Notes under the pieces: model-generated
What the model saw: only the letters and a program-made list of their open reading frames with translations
The model's database searches: none
What the model was told of the DNA's origin: nothing
Assembly (NCBI GenBank): GCA_030247855.1
Contig: JAPDRN010000005.1
Span: 1-64,000, forward strand
DNA length: 64,000 nucleotides
DNA from: Knufia peltigerae
Lineage: Eukaryota > Ascomycota > Eurotiomycetes > Chaetothyriales > Trichomeriaceae
Reading direction: 5' to 3'
Shown here: piece by piece, positions 12,224 to 22,639 of the stretch
Numbering within the stretch: position 1 is the stretch's first letter
Layout: each line of letters starts with the position of its first letter
Translations under genes and position numbers: made by a program

Positions 12224-13454
12224 TCATCCCGGAAACAGTCTGTCGAGGATGGACAGGCCTACCTCCCCTCCGACGCGTACACTGAGGCAACCTTGGTACA
12301 ACCTGGTGCGGCACACCTTCAGCGTCACGCAGTCTGTGGTCTCGGTCAAGAAGTGCTCCCTCTCCCAGGCTCGCAGCTCGCTGGCCTCGATCGCATCGCA
12401 GATCTCGGGGGGGAAAAGCGACAAGAGACCGCTGATGTTCGCCCCGGTGAGCGTGAAGTAGGCAGTGTCCGTCGTATACCACCCCTCTGGAGTTTGCTCT
12501 TGCGGCGGCGGGAGTGTCGCACCTGGGAACAAGATCCGGACCAGGTCGAGAGCCTTGCCCACGTTGAAAGTGACGATGCCGTCCAGGGTGACACCGCTGT
12601 TGTAGCTGCCCAGGATACACTCGGTTGTTGTTGTTGCAGTTTCCCACCTGAGTGCCTTCTCATGCTCTCGTCCCGGGGAACTGTCGAAAAACCCCTAGAT
12701 CACAAAGCCAAATTCGTTCCAGAAAGTCTCGAGCTGGGTCGTTCTGTGCCAAATGGTGGAATCAGTCTGTACGGCGCTTATAGGTCGTGGAGCTACTCTT
12801 GGTTAGCTAGGATTCCACATTCCAGCGATGAGGGAGAGAAGGAGAGGTACAGAGGTACAGAGGTAGAGAGAGCGTGTGTGTGTGTGAGAGAGAGAAAGAA
12901 ATAGAGAGAGGTAGAGAGAGAGGTAGAGAGAGAGAGAGAGAGAGAGAGTGAGAGAGAGAGAAAGAAAGAGAGAGAAAAGACGAACTCGGTGGGAATATTT
13001 TGCATAGGAACCTTTGGAAACGTTCGTTGGTTGAGAAATTACCCTTTCGAGATGTGTGCAGGAGGAGCTCCCTCGCATCATTGTCCAACGGGGCAAAGTT
13101 CCGATCCGGATAGGCTTCGTTGTACCGCCTCAGAAACTCCGTCACGTTGAAGCCGATACACCTCGATGCCGGACGGGCGACCACGAAGGCCAGAAAAATA
13201 TCTGGACGACGGTCCAGAACCTCAGAGTACACATTGAAAGCTTGCCTCCCCTGCCATCGACGGTTGGCCTCCTTGTGCTCCTCTCCTCTCCCCCACCGTA
13301 CATCCGATCGTTCAACGTGTAGGGGAGGGTCAAAGGTTAGGCTCAGTCGGGTCAACAAACCACCTTGGTCTCTGCTCGGGATGGTTCCGAGTCGATGGTG
13401 CTCGCAGAGTATTTCATTGACCTTGCCTATCATATTGTAAGCTTCCGCGTCCAT
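12224..13454 (-). CDS. Hypothetical two-exon protein, intron with microsatellite
   Basis: Proposed model: exon 1 13454-13012, intron 13011-12648, exon 2 12647-12224, giving 288 residues. Exon 1 starts MDAEAYNMIGKVNEILCEHH and includes NVTEFLRRYNEAYPDRNF. Exon 2 continues as WETATTTTECILGSYNSG and ends LSILDRLFPG. The 3' site is a clean CTCAG. The 5' site (GTTCCT) is weak and was chosen because it keeps phase and joins FQR to WETA. GTAATT at 13042 is a better donor but puts the frame out of phase. Both exons have coding-like composition. The intron is 364 nt, unusually long for this window, because it holds a CT/GA tract. No family was recognised. A further intron in the first part is possible. 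Confidence 0.5.
12850..12980. repeat. GA/CT microsatellite tract
   Basis: Interrupted (GA)n on the plus strand, with GT and GGTA interruptions. It lies within the proposed intron of the minus-strand gene at 12224-13454. The long Ser/Leu-rich ORFs across it are artefacts of the repeat. Confidence 0.9.
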
Positions 13455-13742
13455 TCTGGTGTGTGTAGCGTGGTGGAACAAAAAGAAGCTTTTGTTAATT
13501 GTGAGGGAGTGGGGTGGGGAAATGTGAGAGAGTTAGAGATAGAAGAGAGACAGCGACTTGTATCAGGACCAGTCATGACAGCAAGGGCGGCCGAACGGGT
13601 CTTTATTGACTTCTGACTCGGTGCGGCCCTTTCTCGTGGGAATCACCTACGCCGCCTTGAACGAAGTAGGGGAACTCGATCAAATCGAAGACACTTTGCC
13701 AGCCTCACCTGCAAGCCGCAATTTTGGCTGGGAGATAAAGTC

Positions 13743-14050
13743 GATGGTACTGTTGGATGATTCCCTGCAACAACTCGGCCATCAACCCCTCTCTTGTTGG
13801 CAAGCCTCAGTTTTGATTAGGGAAAGGGATCGATGGTACTCCGTACTATTGGATGATTCCCTGCAACAACTCGGCCATCAACCCCTCTCCTGTTGGCAAG
13901 CCTCAGTTTTGATTAGGGAAAGGGATCGATGGTACTATTGGATGATTCCCTGCAACAACTCGGCCATCAACTCCTCTCCTGTTGGCAAGCCTTTCAGCTT
14001 GATTCCAAGGTAAGTAGGGGATGAATTATACTATTGGATGATCCACTGAG
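13743..14050. repeat. Minisatellite, four units of 89-96 bp
   Basis: The landmark 'ttggatgattccctgcaaca' recurs at about 13753, 13849 and 13938, with a degenerate fourth unit at about 14034. Units two and three are almost identical. Unit two carries an extra 7-nt piece before the landmark. Confidence 0.9.
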
Positions 14051-14189
14051 ACATTTCGCTTCCCCGGTTTGACTGGCCCCATAACTTGGATCGAGATATG
14101 GTCCTCGATCGACCACGGCAGCCTAACGACTCGAGCCTAAATGAAGGGGGTTTTTTTAGTGCGGTTCAGAGAAAAAACGGGGACGTGGG

Positions 14190-14345
14190 CAAGTGGGAAA
14201 AAATGACGTGTACGGAGTTATTGGTTGGAATCTATCCTGTACGCTTAGAATTGAAGTGGTAAGTGGGAATCAGGATATGCATTGGCTAGCACCTATCCTG
14301 TACGCTAGAATTGATCGCGGCAAGTGGGAAAAAAAGAGATGTGCC
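14190..14345. repeat. Degenerate ~60-70 bp tandem repeat
   Basis: 'aagtgggaa' and 'cctgtacgct' recur about three times with spacing near 60-70 bp (about 14190, 14261 and 14320). Confidence 0.6.
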
Positions 14346-14491
14346 GTTGGCGCCCAGAATGTACGCTAGGCGAGCCCAATTTAAAAACCAACGGGGACTT
14401 GCCGGACAACATTTAGGCGGCCTAAACAGTTTAGGCGTGGGATGGGGCAGGCATCCCGATCGGTGCCCGAAAAACCAAAACTTTGTTGGCG

Positions 14492-14790
14492 AGGATTAGC
14501 GCCCGAGTCTACAATAGTCGGTAGCAAGGCGCGTAAGATTGTCGCGACCATGCGAAGAAGCTATTCCGTACCGAGTAATCGCTTTTGTCGGTCACACCAA
14601 AATCCCCCGGTAGATCAAAAGTTCCATGCGTCTTTTCGTTTTGTGAAACTTCACTTGGAGCTAGTGAAAGGATTCATTGGCCATCAAGCACGGGAGAAAC
14701 AACGGTACAGATTGTGAGAGGTTGGGATTTGGGAGTCTCCCTGAAAGCAGCGCCCCCCGACAGCCTCAAGATGCAACTCTTCGTATAGAT
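14492..14790 (+). repeat. Direct repeat D1 (left of small ORF)
   Basis: Landmarks 'gagtct', 'gtagcaaggcg', 'agaagctattc', 'atcccccgg', 'ttccatg', 'ggagctagtgaaag' and 'ccctgaaagc' occur here and in the same order at 15910-16420. The right copy has many C-to-T and G-to-A differences. Confidence 0.8.
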
Positions 14791-15264
14791 TGTGAGTGGT
14801 GGAAATTGGGGGGATCTTGGAAGACCCGGAGACAGCACTCGAGTGCCTCACTCTCTACGGAAACTATCACCGGAGTAGTTTATTGTTTTTCAAGGAGAGA
14901 TTTTACTCCCCCCCTTGCGCCTACTGTAAAGTTTCGCCCGTCTTTTTTGAAATCACGGTACGGCCCCTGCCTCCCTCGCTCCCTTTCCCCCTCTTTTCCT
15001 CTCTCTCTCTCTTTCTCCTCTTGACAGCCCCAGCCTCTCAACAGTTTCCCTTCACAATCACGTCGGATCACGTGGGCCCACATTGCTACTGCCACAAAAA
15101 TCACCCGGTATCACCGCCTTCTTGGTCTTCACTCAAAGATTTACCCGTCCGGATAAGAACAACGACAACCTCGGTCAGTTTTTTCCTTTTCTTTTGCCGC
15201 CACTCACGAGTTTTCTGTCTCCAATCACCGCGTGAAACTTTTCAAACAAAAGCAAACCCCAAAC

Positions 15265-15564
15265 ATGGAGTCCACCGCCGAACCGAAGCGGGTCGTGCTG
15301 CGATTCTGTGTGGATTACGCCATGGAAGAAGAGGCCATCATCAACGACTTCTTCACCAAATTCGGCCTGGACCCTGGCGACGACTACTATTACCATTACG
15401 TCCCACCCCACACGTCCATGTATGTGCACATTCTCCTCGACATGTACTGCAAGACCAATCCCGAGGCCGACCTCGACACGGTGACCTATGAGATTTTCAA
15501 GGTCAAGAAGAATACCAGCTTGTTTGTCAAACCTGATCCTTCACAAAGTGGTCGTGCGTACTGA
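15265..15564 (+). CDS. Small hypothetical protein (99 aa), maybe a first exon
   Basis: The ATG at 15265 has a good context (aaacATGg) and follows a long pyrimidine tract (14970-15030), a common fungal promoter feature. The protein starts MESTAEPKRVVLRFCVDYAM and is acidic, with Tyr-rich DDYYYHYVPPHTSMYVHILL in the middle. Codon use is clean and GC-rich against the flanks. A second plus-strand open frame (about 15588-15840, containing RERCRDYLWGSELRRS and CGWIDRILYGVLNWAF) follows with one TAG inside, so a spliced continuation is possible, but no donor and acceptor pair of normal length fits well. The family is unknown. It lies between direct repeats D1 and D2. Confidence 0.55.
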   Translation: MESTAEPKRVVLRFCVDYAMEEEAIINDFFTKFGLDPGDDYYYHYVPPHTSMYVHILLDMYCKTNPEADLDTVTYEIFKVKKNTSLFVKPDPSQSGRAY

Positions 15565-15909
15565 CTGATTTGATGATGCCAGTCACTTTCTACCACGCGG
15601 TGATATCGACTACGCCCGTGAGCGGTGCCGGGATTATCTTTGGGGCAGTGAACTACGTCGTTCCGTCGAGGACTACGATGATTCCTTCTGGTAGACGGGG
15701 ACAATCTCCTGCCACCACCTTGGTCTCTTTGAGGCTGGCAAAAAATCAATGGGCGGCCACGACTTGTGCGGGTGGATTGACAGGATTCTGTACGGAGTAC
15801 TAAACTGGGCGTTTGAGGGCGCAGCCGCAGTATTAGCAATAGTCACATGTTTAAGATCCTGGTAGCGTGTCATGGGTAGGCACGATCTGGTCCGGAAATA
15901 CCTGTTCGG

Positions 15910-16420
15910 CAAATATTAGCAAGCGAGTCTAGTCTGTAGCAAGGCGCAAGTTGTCACAACTCATGCTTAGAAGCTATTCTTTACTGAATAATCACTTTTG
16001 TACTCCCATGGGATACGTAGCAAAGCCATCACAGGCAGCGATCCGAAATTCAGCCTGACCGAACCGAAGCGAACACATCCAGGCGACGAAAAGCCTAGGC
16101 AAGCAACCAAAACAAGCCACTCAGCCAGCCAACAAAAAATCTCGAGAGTTTCCCTTGTCGATCGAAAGCCACACACGCACACACACACACACCATCGGAC
16201 TTCCAGCCACTCATCACGGGCAAAGTGGTTTCACCTGTCATCCGGCTGTCACCCAACAATCCCCCGGCAGAGCAAAAGTTCCATGACTTTCGTTGACCAG
16301 TAATCCTCATTTTGGAGCTAGTGAAAGTTTTATTGGCTATCAAGCAAGGGGGAAACAATGGTACAGGTTATGACAGGTGGGAATCGGGACTTCCCTGAAA
16401 GCGCCCAAGATGCACTCTCT
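15910..16420 (+). repeat. Direct repeat D2 with ~235-bp insertion
   Basis: Second copy of the 14492-14790 sequence. It is interrupted at about 16003-16243 by unrelated sequence that includes a CA microsatellite at 16171-16192. Differences from D1 are mostly transitions, as expected if RIP hit this copy. Confidence 0.75.
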
Positions 16421-16944
16421 ACCGAACACCACGGTGAAAGTCCGGGTCTAGGAGCAACGAAAGAACAAGGAGCAGGGGTCCGAGTAGTGTTGTTGTAATG
16501 GCTTGTATCCGGTAAGTATGAAGGTATCATGGAAGGAGATCCATCTAACGATGCGTGCAACAGCGAAAGTCTAGGGCTCGACCTTCAACCAGCGGCCACT
16601 TCGGATGCATCCTCACCTTGACACATTGCAACCTGCGACACCACAGCGCCACAACGTCCATCTTTGGGCTCCTTTCACGTCGACGACGTGGTTGCGATAT
16701 TGCAGCGCGTTTCAATGGCTCATTCCGCGGGCCTGCAGCCATCCCATCCATCTCAGCCATATAATCAGGCATCATTTCACGCCCGGTTTGTATGATGTGA
16801 TTCTCTCACCGGTTTGGTTGCCTCGCAACCTCCGATTACATCTTCGATGCCCTGTGACGACCTTCCTTTCCAAACCAGAAGACCGCATTCGCACTTTACT
16901 TGTCCCCTCGTCACGGGTACTTCGTACGCCAATCGCATGAGATC

Positions 16945-17816
16945 ATGGACCAGGATGAAGACATTTCAGACGTCGCGTCCGTTTCTACTGCTTACAGTCG
17001 GACCTCGCGGAACCCGAGGCGGTCACAAGTTCTCGAGCGGGACGGAATGATTTCTGGCTCCGAGACACTGTCCAGTGATGGACGCTCGTGGTCACCTCCA
17101 TCTTACCCCCTTCGGTATGTCCAAGTCTGCCCCCCAACATGGTCACGACCTAAATGAGATCCAGGCGAACAGCTGCGGAGCTCATTGACGCCGAATACGC
17201 CCTTGTACGGATAGCTCCCGAGGGCCCCGAGATTGTCGACCTAGGCGACATGGTCGATGATCTTGATGAGACGGTGGGAGAGTTCCTCCAGGTGCCCAGC
17301 ATCTCACCTCTCAACGATGGGTCGTTGGAAGTTCTCGTTCGAAACGCCCATCTCCCCAATCTGCGGCGCAAGGTCCACGAGAGTCCCGTCCGCTTGACTC
17401 TGGATTCGAAATACTGCCCACTTGAACCCCTCCCCGAGGAAGTGGAGTGTTGGGGGCTCCAGGCCGCCCGAGAACTCTACGCGCTTTGGTTTTTCCAAAG
17501 GGCAACCCGGGTGGTTAGGAGTTCCTGGGCGGTCGCACAAATGTACTACTGTCACGCCTTGGAGCGTCACCGTGCAATCATCCGGGCTCGACTGAGAGGG
17601 ATGATTGTGATAGGCATCATCAAGGATTCGATATCGGACTGCCTGAGGATGAAGAGGAGAGACGAGGAGATTCGAAGCATGTTGATGTTCATCCGCCGTC
17701 GCCTGTCCAAGTCTCGGACCGGTCAGTCACTTCGACACTCTTTCCAGTTGGGCGACGTCATCCAGGCCGAGTCCCTGGCCACGTCTGTAACCCGGACGTC
17801 GATAGCGGTCGATTAG
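16945..17816 (+). CDS. Hypothetical two-exon protein (273 aa)
   Basis: Exon 1 16945-17114, intron 17115-17164 (50 nt), exon 2 17165-17816. The donor is GTATGT, the preferred fungal form, and the acceptor is CAG. Splicing keeps the frame and joins SYPLR to RTAAELIDAE. The N-terminus (MDQDEDISDVASVSTAYS) is acidic and Ser-rich. The middle is acidic (VDLGDMVDDLDETVGEF). The C-terminal third is very basic and helical (HRAIIRARLRGMIVIGIIKD, then RSMLMFIRRRLSKSR). There is no signal peptide and no recognised domain. The model has no internal stop. The 3' flank carries a tandem duplication. Confidence 0.7.
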
Positions 17817-17817
17817 G

Positions 17818-18000
17818 AGCCTTTTGCCAGCGACTACTTCGAACCCTGTGTGTACTGTATCACTACTTGCCATTTCTATGATGGTAGTGTGTAGCTATTT
17901 CTACGATGATGGTGTGTAGCCTTTGCCGGCGACTACTCCGAACCCGGTGTGTACTGTATCATTACTTGTTATTTCTATGATGATAGTGTGTAGCCTCTGC
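17818..18000. repeat. Tandem duplication (~100 bp, two copies)
   Basis: 'gcctttgccggcgactactc' type sequence followed by 'gtgtgtactgtatca' and 'atttctatgatg' occurs at about 17820 and again at about 17928, directly downstream of the preceding gene. Confidence 0.8.
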
Positions 18001-18451
18001 GAAGCTGGGTCTCATGTATGAACGTCACCTGCGGGAGGCGAATGGATACAAAAGGGTGTCTGAATGCGGGCTGTAAAAGGAGCGATCCGAGCCCATTACT
18101 CGAGTTGTAAAGACACGTATCGATGGGCGTTGTTTACGGCACCCGGGAGACCTCTTGGCCGTTCCGACAAAAATCACACCGACTTGCACGGATATCAAGG
18201 GTTTAAGCGAAGGGATTGTTTTAGGTCCATTCCCCCCCACGACTCACTGTCTCTCTGGACAGTACGATCGCCTGGCATGAACGCCCTTACCCATTGGGGA
18301 CGTGTCCCCCTTCGAAAGGACTTATTAGTTCCGTCCGTCTCCTCTCCTTTTCACGTCACTTTGTTTGTCTGAAATCTCCGTTCTGTTATCTACGGCACAT
18401 GGTGGAACCAGTCTTACAACCAATCGGATATCTATACAATACATCATCGCC

Positions 18452-19390
18452 ATGTCGACGACAGAGCAAGATGAGCTTCCAGTGACGGCCGACGAGACGG
18501 ATTCAACGTTGGGTGAAGAAACCCTTTCCGACGACACCACCATCGGATCCAGTCTGGAACAATATCCGGAAGAAAACGGTCGGAAGTACCATGCCTACAA
18601 GGACGGCAAGTATCTCTTCCCCAACGACGAACACGAGCGGCACCGGTTGGATCATCAACACGAGCTCAGTCTCGAAATCTTGGAGGGTGACTTGTACGTC
18701 TCCCCGGTCGACAGTCCATCGGAGATTTTGGACGTCGGCACCGGAACCGGCAACTGGGCGATCGAGGCGGCCGACCGACATCCACAGGCCAGGGTCTTGG
18801 GCGTCGACCTCAGCCCGATCCAGCCGACGCTGGTGCCCCCCAACTGTCACTTTCAGGTCTGGGACTTTGAGGAACCCTGGGGCTTCGAGCGTCAGTTCGA
18901 CCTCATCCACGGGCGGCTGCTCATCGGCTCGGTCTCGGACCCGAGGGAGCTCCTCCGGCAGGCGTACGAGAGCCTCGCGCCCGGCGGGTGGCTCGAGATC
19001 CAGGACGTCTGCCCGCCCAAGTCGGACGACGACAGCATCCCTCCGGACGGCCCGTACCGCCGGTGGATCGGGACGTGGTGTCAGGCGCTGAGGGCGGGAG
19101 GGCGCGACCCCTTCCTCGCCGCCCGGTACGCGGACCTCTTCCGGGAGGCGGGCTTCGCCGACGTGAGGGTGGAGCGGTTTCGGGTCCCCCAGAACAACTG
19201 GCCCGCGGACCCCGACTACAAGACGCTCGGGACGCTCAACTGCATCAACATCTTGGCGGGCATCGAGGGGCTGACCCTGCGGCCCCTGACCAAGTTCCTC
19301 GGGTGGACCCTTCAGGAGGTCCAGGTCCTCGTGGCGCGGGCGAGACCGGACGTCAAGGACACGAGGATCCACGCGTATTGGCCGGTGTAG
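18452..19390 (+). CDS. LaeA-like SAM-dependent methyltransferase
   Basis: A single exon of 312 codons from an ATG at 18452; upstream in-frame sequence lacks a better start. Residues 92-107 (ILDVGTGTGNWAIEAA) are the glycine-rich SAM-binding motif I. VLGVDLSPIQP (116-126) holds the acidic residue that usually contacts the SAM ribose. DFEEPW..FDLIHGRLL (138-157) and LAPGGWLEIQDV (175-186) are the post-I and strand-5 regions. The acidic, Ser/Thr-rich N-terminus and the YHAYKDGKYLFPNDEHERHR lead are typical of fungal LaeA/TAM-type methyltransferases, whose best known member regulates secondary metabolism. The substrate of this copy is unknown. It is complete, very GC-rich in its second half, and free of RIP-like damage. 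Confidence 0.9.
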   Translation: MSTTEQDELPVTADETDSTLGEETLSDDTTIGSSLEQYPEENGRKYHAYKDGKYLFPNDEHERHRLDHQHELSLEILEGDLYVSPVDSPSEILDVGTGTGNWAIEAADRHPQARVLGVDLSPIQPTLVPPNCHFQVWDFEEPWGFERQFDLIHGRLLIGSVSDPRELLRQAYESLAPGGWLEIQDVCPPKSDDDSIPPDGPYRRWIGTWCQALRAGGRDPFLAARYADLFREAGFADVRVERFRVPQNNWPADPDYKTLGTLNCINILAGIEGLTLRPLTKFLGWTLQEVQVLVARARPDVKDTRIHAYWPV

Positions 19391-19640
19391 GTTTGACCTC
19401 GGAGCTCTTGATTTGTTGTTTCTCTCGCACTGACGTCCAACCAGGTATGTCACTTGCGGCCAAAAGCCGACCACGGACCGCGACCGAGATGGATGAGAGA
19501 CGGCAGCGCCAGTCTTTGGTGTGAGGGCAGTTTGTTGGTCGCTGCTTTTGATGATGGCTTAGTCAGTCTTTGATTTCCCCTTGGTCCGTAATAGCAGCCA
19601 AGAAATAATTTCAGAAGAGTTTCTTAAGAACCCCTTACTA
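19391..19640. other. 3' flank of methyltransferase gene
   Basis: No gene seen; composition falls quickly from GC-rich to AT-rich. Confidence 0.4.
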
Positions 19641-20160
19641 TGACGCACCAGTCAATAATTTTACCCCTTACCAACCCAATGGTGACTTATTAAGTCCTTC
19701 ACAGGTATTCCAGGTAATAGTCCAGGTAGTCCCTCTGGCATCACAGGTCTTCCCTTCTGTGGTCACCTAGTTCAACCTTCTGCGCAACTCCTGACAGTCA
19801 GTAATAATTCTTGGCAAATAATATGATGTCACTGTCTGACACACTTCTCTCATTTAATTGGCTCACCCATGTCATTCATTCTATATATTAATCTTGGATG
19901 AAATGCGCAATCATCTAAAATATCTAGGATGAATGCGCACTGAGCTCAAACTATCTAGGATATGTGCACCACACTTGATGACACAACCCAAGATGATTAG
20001 GACTTGTAATTATTAATTCGCAACACACTCAAGCTTGATAATACTGAGGGCTTGTAACCATGACACCCTATATCATTAGGCCTTGCAATTATTTATTATT
20101 GCGCGACATACCCAAAACACCGTTCCGAAGGACTTGCACTCAACACATCCAATATAACAC
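19640..20160 (+). repeat. L-family LTR-like repeat, copy 2
   Basis: Contains 'aatatgatgtcactgtctga', 'tatctaggat', 'gtgca' and the sub-repeats 'cttgcactcaacacatcc'. These are in the same order as at 120-640 and 34520-34870. AT-rich. Confidence 0.6.
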
Positions 20161-20197
20161 TACAACAGTCTTGTTACTACAACATTCTTGTTACTAC

Positions 20198-20866
20198 TGT
20201 ACTGGGAAATGATAAAGGTGTCTCCTAGTAGCCGATGATTAACTGTTGCAAGTGTGCGCGTGGGGCGGTACGAGTATCTTGGCCACGACATCAGAATGAG
20301 AAGATAGCAACAAGGATAGCACATGACAGAGGAGGCAACGTGCAACAGGTAACCAAGCAATGAGATGAGTTCTTTTCCTTGAGTATGAGCGCGTCGTTCC
20401 GCCCTAGGTCCATGATGATGCATATTTGTCCAGCCGATCTCATCGATGGCCTAGCAATCGAAACTCGTCAGTACATGACCTGTGCCTTCGATGCTGGTGT
20501 CCGAGTACAAAATTCCTACATTGTTGACTAGCCTCATTTTCGCATCGAGATCTGGATCGACGTCATTCATCGAAATGATGCTGAATGAGTAACATGACTA
20601 CCTTGTGGGCCCGTGAATGTCGGGTGTGCCTGTACGGAGACAGGTGGCTAGGACGACTAAGCGTCGAGTGCCAACGAGTCTCGGAGGTCGACGAGATTGT
20701 CGACATCGTCTACAGGGCACTGCAGGGTTACAGCGCAGGTCACAGAAAGAGTCTTTACGGTTCAGGAAGACCTCCGAGTACGAGATTTGTTGTTGTTGGT
20801 TGCTGTTACAGACCAGCCCTGTGCGCACCTGGTGCTTCCTCATTTACTCCTGTTATAATATATATT
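20198..20866 (+). repeat. R2 element, copy 1 (~670 bp)
   Basis: Starts 'tgtactgggaaa' and ends 'actcctgttataatata'. It shares most of its length with 36494-37025, for example 'caagtgtgcgcgtgggg', 'gtgaatgtcg' and 'aggtcacagaaagagtcttta'. This copy has about 140 bp more in the middle. It has no coding sequence; a non-autonomous element or solo LTR is likely. Confidence 0.75.
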
Positions 20867-20869
20867 AGA

Positions 20870-21265
20870 CGTGGCCTAGAGCCTCCCATACGGCGGACTC
20901 GGTCAAAACGGTCTGGTATTTACAAGTCGAGGCTTATTCCTAGGCCTCAGTACCCTCTTTTACTGCCCCAGTTTTGGCACTCATTCCTCTTCCTATTCCA
21001 TCCGACGAGGCACTCGTTATTGAGGCAACTGTTTCCAGGGTCTCATTCTCTAGGCCTATTCAAATGTCATCGTTTTCGCGAGTTGATGCGGCAACGAGGA
21101 ATGCCTCAACCGCCGCTAGGAAGAATTACTCTCCTCTTTACTGACACTGTGTAAAAATAGATAGCTAAACAGCCTTGTAGTCAAGTCATCGAGGTCAGAC
21201 TCGATGATACATCATATTGGACCCCTGACATTTTGATTACCTAGTGATTGCACCCCGTCTAACAA
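20870..21265 (+). repeat. R1 element, copy A
   Basis: R1 is recognised by, in order: a 'cggcg.actc' start region, 'ttcctaggcctca', 'ctctaggcctatt', 'gatgcggcaacgagga', 'tgtaaaaatag', 'tcatcgaggtcagactcgatg', 'atacatcatattggacccct', 'attacctag' and a '.ccgtctaaca' tail. This is a near-complete copy, directly followed by a Tc1 relic. Confidence 0.8.
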
Positions 21266-21299
21266 TATCCGATACGTTAAAAACACCTCGTCCAAACGC

Positions 21300-22190
21300 G
21301 GCGCACGACATTTGCAGCACTGGATGATTGACCAGTCGACGCCAATTCTCATCCCACGCTCAGGTAGACCGACTATACACAACGAGCGTGATGAAAGGAG
21401 CGCAATTCTTCTCATCAGACACGGTGCTTTTGTAATGCCCGAGACTGGCCTTGGTCTTTTTGGAGAGGTTTCGCCCGAGAGCATCGACGTTCGGTCTCCA
21501 TGCCCATCCGATTGTGTCAGGACAACTCAGAATGCCCACAATTGTTTTTGGCATCAGCACCCGAAGTAACCCGTATGGGATTTTTGTCTTCTCCGTCCAG
21601 GGCGACGTTTCCCCGAGTCAATTTACGCTCAGTTGCGTACTCATCTCAGACGAGACCTTCAACCGAATGCTCGACAAACATGGCACAGGCAATTGGATTC
21701 CTACGAATCGACCTCTTTTGACCGAGACGAATGTTCGCAATCGACCTCGATGGTGTGAGGAACACAAGAATTGGAGCGCCAATGATGCCTCGTTCAAAAG
21801 AAAAAAGGGTTATCAACGACGTCTTATATCCAAGCACTCCACGACCAGATGCCTAGGTGTTGAGAACCAGGTCGCACATCTCTATGCAGGACGATGCGCC
21901 TATCTACAAGACTAGAATCACTGAGGTATCGTTCAAGGAACATGTCATTCCGCGTCTAGAAATGGTCGCCGTCCTACTCGACAGATCTCAACCCCATCGA
22001 GAGCATCGATGCGATCCTCAAGGACAGACTGATCGAGAATTGGGCGCGCCTGGTAAACGGTGACAGAACGGAGAAGGACCTAGAGGACCTAACAACAGCC
22101 ATTGAATGGGACAACATCTCTCAGGCGACAATTGATGATGCAGTGAGGAGTTGTTGAGAAGAGGGTTGAGGCTCTGATCGAGGCGGAAGT
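21300..22190 (+). mobile_element. Tc1/mariner transposase relic
   Basis: Plus-strand frames with shifts and stops. The motifs in order are: SGRPTIHNERDERSAILLI (about 21360), RPRWCEEHKNWSANDA (about 21744), MQDDAPIYKTRI (21884; second catalytic Asp region, usually DNAPxH), WSPSYSTDLNPIE (about 21973; the D/E-containing LNPIE signature), KDRLIENWARLV and AIEWDNISQATIDDAV (about 22100). This order matches Tc1-family transposases. No continuous frame survives, so it is inactive. It lies between R1 copies A and D, both in plus orientation. Confidence 0.75.
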
Positions 22191-22194
22191 GGTC

Positions 22195-22445
22195 TGGTGC
22201 TGAGCTCAACTCAAACCGCTCCTTTTACAGGTCTCGTCTCGGCGCCCATTGTAAAAATACTTCCACCCCCAGGTCTATTTTACAGGCGGGTGTGGACCCC
22301 AAAGCAAACCACGACCCCTAGCATTTGCCTCCCCGAGAAAATGGTCTCATAGTCATCGAGGTCAGACTCGACATTACATCATCTCGGACCCCTCTCTACA
22401 GGAATCAAATTACCCGCAATCCGAGGTTACACCCAGTCTAACACG
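22195..22445 (+). repeat. R1 element, copy D (internally deleted)
   Basis: Matches the copy near 63.2 kb: 'gctccttttacag', 'gtaaaaatacttc', 'ctattttac.ggcg', 'cctagcattt', then directly 'ggtctcatagtcatcgaggtcagactcga' and 'acatcat.tcggacccct'. The part between is missing here. Confidence 0.75.
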
Positions 22446-22639
22446 AGTACCTCGACAGGATGAGAATATTCCCCCCAAGACTGCGGCCTCTCCCTCTTTC
22501 CACAGTGCGCCCATTCTTTCTTTGTTCAACTGTCCAAAACGCAGTTGTTCATCCCAGCAATGCCACTCCTTGCGCCGAAATCTTTCCTCGACTTACACCG
22601 GACTCCTGCCTCGCATGATCACGATTCTACGGCACCGCT

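Noticed and set aside
12793..13005. Ser/Leu repeat ORFs on the minus strand
   Set aside because: Translation of the GA/CT microsatellite.
18503..19474. 323-codon ORF on the minus strand
   Set aside because: Antisense of the LaeA-like gene; open only because of extreme GC at third positions. No motifs, Pro/Val/Arg-rich.
20585..21154. 189-codon plus ORF
   Set aside because: Runs across the junction of R2 and R1 repeats; a chance frame.
21630..21665. SDETF as first catalytic motif of the 21-22 kb transposase
   Set aside because: It lies before RPRWCEEHKNW, the reverse of the order in Tc1 proteins, so probably chance.
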